In this document: piece by piece, positions 12,259 through 15,937 of the stretch | Position numbering within the stretch: position 1 is the first letter of the stretch | Layout: each line of letters opens with the position of its first letter | Source of the DNA: Pseudomonadota bacterium | GTDB lineage: Bacteria; Pseudomonadota; Gammaproteobacteria; Burkholderiales; Burkholderiaceae_E | Length of the DNA: 15,937 nucleotides | Direction of reading: 5' to 3' | Assembly: GCA_023388075.1 (NCBI GenBank) | Contig: JAEWGX010000074.1 | Location: 1 to 15,937, forward strand | The notes under the pieces: model-generated | What the model was told of the DNA's origin: nothing | The model's input: the letters and a program-made list of their open reading frames with translations, nothing else | Databases searched by the model: none | Made by a program: the position numbers and the translations under genes

Positions 12259-14525
12259 CAGGCCTTCTTCAGGTCGTGCTTCCTCAACGGGAGGTCGCGG
12301 ATGCGCTTTCCGGTGGCGGCGAAGATGGCGTTGAGCACCGCGGGCGCTGCCACCGCGATGGTCGGTTCCCCGACGCCACCCCAGAAGCCACCCGAGGGCA
12401 TGACGATGGTCTCGACCTTCGGCATCTCGTCCATCCTCAGGACCGGATAGTCGTGGAAGTTGGTCTGCTCGATGCGCCCGTCCTTCAACGTGCACTCGCC
12501 ATGCAAGGCGGCCGAGAGACCGTAGACGAAGGAGCCTTCCACCTGGGCCTCGATCTGCTGCGGGTTGACCGCATGGCCCGGGTCCGTCGCGGCGACGATG
12601 CGGTGGATCTTCAACCGGCCCTCGTCGCTCACCGATACTTCGGCACAGGCAGCGACATAGCTGCCGAAGCCCATGGTCTGCGCAAGCCCGCGATGGACGC
12701 CCGAGGGCGCCGGAGTCCCCCAGCCGACCCTCTCCGCCACCGCTTCCAGCACGGCCAGGTGCTTCGGGTGATCGGCCATCAGCTTGCGGCGCAGCGCCAG
12801 CGGATCCTGACCGGTGGCATGCGCCACCTCGTCCAGGAAGCACTCGAGATAGATGGTGTTCTGGTTGAGGTTCACCCCGCGCCAGAATCCGGGTGGCACC
12901 GGCGGGTTGCGCATCGCATGGTCGATCAGCAGGTTCGGGAAGCTGTAGCCGATGGAGGCTTCTGGGCCGGGCGCGTTCAGCCCCTGGAACACGACGGGAT
13001 CGCGGCCGTCGCGGATGTTCTGCGGGAAGATGCCCGCCAGGATCGACTGGCCGGAGATGCGCATGTGCAGGCCGGTGACGTTGCCGTCCGCATCCAGGCC
13101 GGCCCTGAGCTTGCACTGCGTGACGGGGTGGTATCGCCCGTGCGTCATGTCGTCTTCCCGGCTCCAGATCAGCTTGACCGGAGTGCCGGGCATCGACTTC
13201 GCGATCTCCACCGCCTGCCGCACCCAGTCGTGGACGGCGCCCCGGCGCCCGAACCCGCCGCCGAGGTGCAGCTTGTAGACGTCGCACTGGCCCGGCGGCA
13301 GGCCCGATGCCTCGGACGCTGCCGCCAGCGCCGCCTCGCCGTTCTGCGTCGGGGTCCAGACCTCGCATCGTTCCGGCGTCCAACGCACCGTGGCGTTCAT
13401 CGTCTCCATGGTGGCGTGGTTCTGGAACGGATAGGAATAGACCGCTTCGACCTGCCGTGCCGCGGCTGCGATGGCGGCCTTGGCGTCGCCGTTGGCGTTG
13501 CCGACCGCCGCCTCCTCGGCATCCAGTCCCGCCTTCAGCGTCGCGGCGATCTCGTCGCTCGACGCCTTGGCGTTGGGACCTTCGTCCCATTCGATCGGCA
13601 GCGCCTCCAGCGCCGAGCGCGCGCGCCACCAGGTATCGGCGACCACCGCCACCGCGTTGTCGCCCACCCGCACCACCTTGCGCACACCCGGACGGCCCTT
13701 GATTGCCGCCTCGTCGAAGCTGCGGAGCGTGCCGCCGAACACCGGGCATTCCCTGATCGCCGCGTTGAGCATCCCGGGCAAGGCGAGATCCATGCCGTAG
13801 ACCAGCGCTCCGGTGGTCTTCTCCACCGTATCCAGGCGCGCCATCCGCTTGCCGGCGAGCTTCCACTGCGACGCATCCTTCAGCCGGATCTCGGTGGGCT
13901 GCGGGAGCCGGCCGGCGGCCTGCGCCACGCTGCCGTAGCTCGTGGTGCGGCCCGAGGGCACGTGAGTGATCACGCTGTTGGACGTGGTGCATTCCGACAC
14001 CGGTACGTTCCAGGCGTCCGCGGCTGCCTGCACCAGCATCATCCGCGCGGCGGCGCCGCCCTTGCGCACGTACTCGTGCGATTCCCGGATGCCGCGGCTG
14101 CCGCCGGTGGAGAAGCTGCCCCAGACGCGCTTGCGCGCGAGGTTCTGCCCCGGCGTCGGGTACTCTGTCGTGACCTTGGACCAGTCGGCGTCGAGCTCCT
14201 CGCCGACCAGCTGCGCGAGGCCGGTGAGCGTGCCCTGGCCCATCTCCGAACGGGCGATGCGGACGACGATAGTGTCGTCAGGCTTCACGACGACCCAGGC
14301 ATTGATCTCCGGCGCGGCGGATGCCGCCGGACTGCCGGCCCCCTGCGCCCGGGTGTCGAACGGAATGGAGAACGGCACCACCAGTCCGCCCGCGGCGACG
14401 ACCGATCCCTTCAGGAAGCGGCGGCGCGAGCCGCGGGCGGCCCGCGGGGGGCGCGTCGCGGTGGAGAGGTTGCCCACGGCAGTGGTTGCGGCTGCGTCCA
14501 TGGCATGGTTCTCGGGTGCGCTCAT
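12258..14525 (-). CDS. Molybdenum hydroxylase large subunit, IorB-like (xanthine dehydrogenase family), Tat-exported
   Basis: This 755-residue protein is the molybdopterin-cytosine-dinucleotide subunit of a xanthine oxidase-family enzyme, closest in layout to isoquinoline 1-oxidoreductase beta (IorB). A textbook Tat motif SRRRFLK (33-39) followed by a hydrophobic stretch shows that it is exported folded, with its cofactor. Family features include RIARSEMGQGTLTGLAQLV (89-107), the second-domain NHATMETMNATVRW, the cofactor-binding GGGFGRR (422-428) and FWGGVGEPTIAVAAPA, in which Glu720 is the expected catalytic base. Such enzymes hydroxylate N-heterocycles or oxidise aldehydes; the substrate here is unknown. 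The start codon overlaps the [2Fe-2S] subunit's stop (ATGA, 14522-14525) and its stop overlaps the soxX start. No cytochrome c domain is fused and no triheme cytochrome subunit gene follows, so electrons must pass to other partners. Confidence 0.92.
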   Translation of the reverse strand: MSAPENHAMDAAATTAVGNLSTATRPPRAARGSRRRFLKGSVVAAGGLVVPFSIPFDTRAQGAGSPAASAAPEINAWVVVKPDDTIVVRIARSEMGQGTLTGLAQLVGEELDADWSKVTTEYPTPGQNLARKRVWGSFSTGGSRGIRESHEYVRKGGAAARMMLVQAAADAWNVPVSECTTSNSVITHVPSGRTTSYGSVAQAAGRLPQPTEIRLKDASQWKLAGKRMARLDTVEKTTGALVYGMDLALPGMLNAAIRECPVFGGTLRSFDEAAIKGRPGVRKVVRVGDNAVAVVADTWWRARSALEALPIEWDEGPNAKASSDEIAATLKAGLDAEEAAVGNANGDAKAAIAAAARQVEAVYSYPFQNHATMETMNATVRWTPERCEVWTPTQNGEAALAAASEASGLPPGQCDVYKLHLGGGFGRRGAVHDWVRQAVEIAKSMPGTPVKLIWSREDDMTHGRYHPVTQCKLRAGLDADGNVTGLHMRISGQSILAGIFPQNIRDGRDPVVFQGLNAPGPEASIGYSFPNLLIDHAMRNPPVPPGFWRGVNLNQNTIYLECFLDEVAHATGQDPLALRRKLMADHPKHLAVLEAVAERVGWGTPAPSGVHRGLAQTMGFGSYVAACAEVSVSDEGRLKIHRIVAATDPGHAVNPQQIEAQVEGSFVYGLSAALHGECTLKDGRIEQTNFHDYPVLRMDEMPKVETIVMPSGGFWGGVGEPTIAVAAPAVLNAIFAATGKRIRDLPLRKHDLKKA

Positions 14526-15028
14526 GCCTTGCTCCCGGTGCTGACGTACTGGATGTCCAGGCCGGCGAGCTTCGGATCCTTGCCCTCCGCCACCACCTTG
14601 ATCGCCGCGCGCACGCGGTTGTAGGTGCCGCAGCGGCAGATGTTGGTCATCGCCTCGTCGATGTCGGCGTCGGTCGGCCGGGGCTTGTCCTTCAGCAGCC
14701 CCGCGGCGGCCATCAGCATGCCGGACTGGCAGAAGCCGCACTGCGGCACGTCCATCGCGACCCAGGCCTGCTGCAGCGGATGCGAGCCATCGGGGGAGAG
14801 TCCCTCGATCGTGGTGATCTTCTGTCCCGCCGTCACGCCGGATACCGGCACGACGCAGCTGCGCACGGGAACGCCGTCGAGATGCACGGTGCAGGCGCCA
14901 CACTGGGCGATGCCGCAGCCGTACTTCGTGCCGGTGAGCCCCAGCTGCTCGCGCAGGACCCAGAGGAGCGGGGTGTCGTCCTCCGCCTCGAACTCGCGAT
15001 CCGTGCCGTTCACGTTCAGTCGCGCCAT
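14522..15028 (-). CDS. Molybdenum hydroxylase [2Fe-2S] small subunit, IorA-like
   Basis: This 168-residue protein carries both iron-sulfur clusters that take electrons from the molybdenum site of the large subunit. The plant-ferredoxin-type cluster is bound by Cys38, Cys43, Cys46 and Cys58 (YGCGIAQCGACTVHLDG and RSC). The C-terminal helical cluster is bound by Cys97, Cys100, Cys131 and Cys133 (QCGFCQSGM and NICRCGTY). It has no signal peptide; in this family it is exported together with the Tat-tagged large subunit. The ATG at 15028 has GGGAGA at good spacing, and the open frame further upstream has no such signal. It is the first gene of the operon, so the promoter should lie in 15029-15249. 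Confidence 0.94.
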   Translation of the reverse strand: MARLNVNGTDREFEAEDDTPLLWVLREQLGLTGTKYGCGIAQCGACTVHLDGVPVRSCVVPVSGVTAGQKITTIEGLSPDGSHPLQQAWVAMDVPQCGFCQSGMLMAAAGLLKDKPRPTDADIDEAMTNICRCGTYNRVRAAIKVVAEGKDPKLAGLDIQYVSTGSKA

Positions 15029-15154
15029 GAGGTCTCCCGTGCTGGTGTTATCCGTCTTGCCGAGCGCGTACCTTTGGATGACAACCGTCCGAACGTCGCT
15101 CGATGAACGCAACGGCGGCTCAGGCAGGCCCTGGGTGTGGACCATCTTACAACG

Positions 15155-15167
15155 GGGAAAATATCCC
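15155..15167. promoter_or_regulatory. AT-rich pocket with short palindrome upstream of the molybdoenzyme-sox operon
   Basis: GGGA-AAATA-TCCC is a 4+4 inverted repeat around an AT-rich core, about 127-139 bases upstream of the first operon gene. It sits in the only clearly AT-richer patch of the 221-base gap 15029-15249. It may be part of a promoter or operator, but I see no convincing -35/-10 pair and no sigma-54 motif. Confidence 0.25.
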
Positions 15168-15214
15168 TGCATGACCTCGGGCTGACGCGCCCGGGCGGCA
15201 GGACAGCACGGAGC

Positions 15215-15233
15215 GAGGTCCGGTGCCGGCCTC
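15215..15233 (-). terminator. Weak hairpin after the partial MFS gene
   Basis: GAGG and CCGG pair with the facing CCGG and CCTC, with one bulged base and a minimal loop. The hairpin lies about 17 bases beyond the MFS stop codon on the minus strand. No T-run follows, so it is at best a weak or factor-assisted terminator separating the MFS gene from the operon. Confidence 0.2.
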
Positions 15234-15249
15234 GAGTCGGCGCCCCGCC

Positions 15250-15937
15250 TCAGGCCGCCGCCATTCCCTCCCGGCGGGGACGGAACCGAAGGATGCCGCT
15301 GCGGTGCATGAGCCACAGCACGATGGCGATGTTGAGCAGGTTCCAGCCGATGCCGTTCAGGAACGCCGCGTCGTAGGAGCCGGTGAGGTCGAAGATCGCG
15401 CCCGACATCCAGCCGCCGAGCGCCATGCCGAACAGGGTCGCCGTGAGCACCGCACCGACGCGGGCGCCGGCCTCGCGCGGCGAGTAGAGCTCGCGCACGA
15501 TGATGGCATAGGACGGCACGATGCCGCCCTGGAAGAGGCCGAACAGGATCGACACCATGTAGAGCGATACCAAACCGTCGAAGGGCAGGAACATCACCAG
15601 CGCGATGGTCTGCAGCGTCGAGCCGAGCAGCAGCGTGCGCAACCCGCCGATCCGGTCGCAGATCAGGCCGGACACCAGGCGGCTCACGATGCCGAAGCCC
15701 AGCATGAGAGAAAGCATCTGGGCGCCGCGCGCCGCGCCATAGCCGAGGTCCGTGCAATACGCGACGATGTGGACCTGCGGCATCGACATCGCCACGCAGC
15801 ACGCGACGCCAGCGATGCAGAGCAGCGCCTGCAGGCCACCCGGCGAGAACCCGAGCGGACGCGACGGATGCTGGCCGGCGCTGCCGTGGGCCGCCGCGGC
15901 AACCGCGGAGACGGCGGCGCCGCCGGCAGGCTGCGCG
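15250..15937 (-). CDS. MFS transporter, C-terminal half (5' end cut by window)
   Basis: This reading frame enters from the right edge and ends at the TGA at 15250, giving 228 visible residues. They contain about six hydrophobic helices, starting at LGFSPGGLQALLCIAGVACCVAM and ending at WNLLNIAIVLWLMHRSG. They correspond to helices 7-12 of a major facilitator, most like the monocarboxylate/oxalate-formate antiporter type. The loop after helix 8, SRLVSGLICDRIGGLRTLLLG, is the second-half copy of the MFS signature. The segment YAIIVRELYSPREAGARVGAV is also characteristic. The N-terminal half lies outside the window. It is on the same strand as the molybdoenzyme-sox genes but 221 bases upstream, so co-transcription is possible but not shown; a role in importing the molybdoenzyme substrate would be speculation. 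Confidence 0.88.
   Translation of the reverse strand, partial: AQPAGGAAVSAVAAAAHGSAGQHPSRPLGFSPGGLQALLCIAGVACCVAMSMPQVHIVAYCTDLGYGAARGAQMLSLMLGFGIVSRLVSGLICDRIGGLRTLLLGSTLQTIALVMFLPFDGLVSLYMVSILFGLFQGGIVPSYAIIVRELYSPREAGARVGAVLTATLFGMALGGWMSGAIFDLTGSYDAAFLNGIGWNLLNIAIVLWLMHRSGILRFRPRREGMAAA

Noticed and set aside
12276..14624. A 782-codon open frame on the + strand opposite the molybdoenzyme large subunit.
   Set aside because: It is a shadow of a well-supported gene, with Arg/His-rich composition and no motif.
14526..14903. Upstream extension of the molybdoenzyme large-subunit frame.
   Set aside because: It reads through the [2Fe-2S] subunit gene in another frame. The ATG at 14525 is followed by a leader and a textbook Tat signal.
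15029..15802. Upstream extension of the [2Fe-2S] subunit frame into the MFS gene.
   Set aside because: The ferredoxin fold begins at MARLNVNG, with a ribosome-binding site just before it; the upstream part is out-of-frame MFS sequence and Arg-rich.

Overview
The window is very G+C-rich (about two thirds G+C by eye), tightly packed protein-coding DNA. The gene set suggests a Proteobacterium, most likely a betaproteobacterium (inference from family resemblance and codon bias; no rRNA or tRNA is present to confirm it). It contains a Tat-exported molybdenum hydroxylase, Sox and flavocytochrome c genes, a TRAP transporter, an IclR regulator and a YfcF-type glutathione transferase. I count 17 protein genes, two of them cut by the window edges. 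I see no RNA genes, insertion sequences, CRISPR arrays or long repeats. The longest gene-free stretch is 221 bases.

Region 1 (1-3930) is an uptake-and-activation module. An IclR-family regulator (+) diverges from an acyl-CoA synthetase, a TRAP solute-binding protein and the start of the TRAP small permease (-). The likely logic is that a carboxylic acid is bound in the periplasm, imported and converted to its CoA thioester, with the IclR protein responding to it. The shared 104-base intergenic region carries palindromes that look like operators.

Region 2 (4010-8465) is a mixed block: a phosphatidylserine decarboxylase (-) diverging from a small cupin (+), an MFS exporter (-) converging on the cupin, a DMT/EamA transporter (+) and a YfcF-like glutathione transferase (+).

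Region 3 (8479-15028, all on -) is the most interesting part. Eight genes appear to form one operon. In transcription order they are a [2Fe-2S] subunit and a Tat-exported molybdopterin subunit of an IorAB-type (isoquinoline 1-oxidoreductase-like) molybdenum hydroxylase, then soxX, soxY, soxZ, soxA, then a monoheme cytochrome c and a flavocytochrome c sulfide dehydrogenase flavoprotein (fccA/fccB, or soxE/soxF type). Six of the seven junctions are stop/start overlaps and the seventh is a 7-base gap, so the molybdoenzyme is physically and probably translationally coupled to a partial Sox system. There is no soxB or soxCD; the fccAB pair sits where soxB would usually follow soxA. SoxY ends in a non-canonical tail instead of the Gly-Gly-Cys-Gly-Gly arm. 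This suggests either a Sox pathway completed from elsewhere in the genome, or a periplasmic redox system in which the molybdoenzyme, the SoxYZ carrier and the c-type cytochromes handle a different substrate.

The window ends (15250-15937, -) in the C-terminal half of another MFS transporter, separated from the operon by 221 bases that include an AT-richer pocket and may hold the operon promoter.
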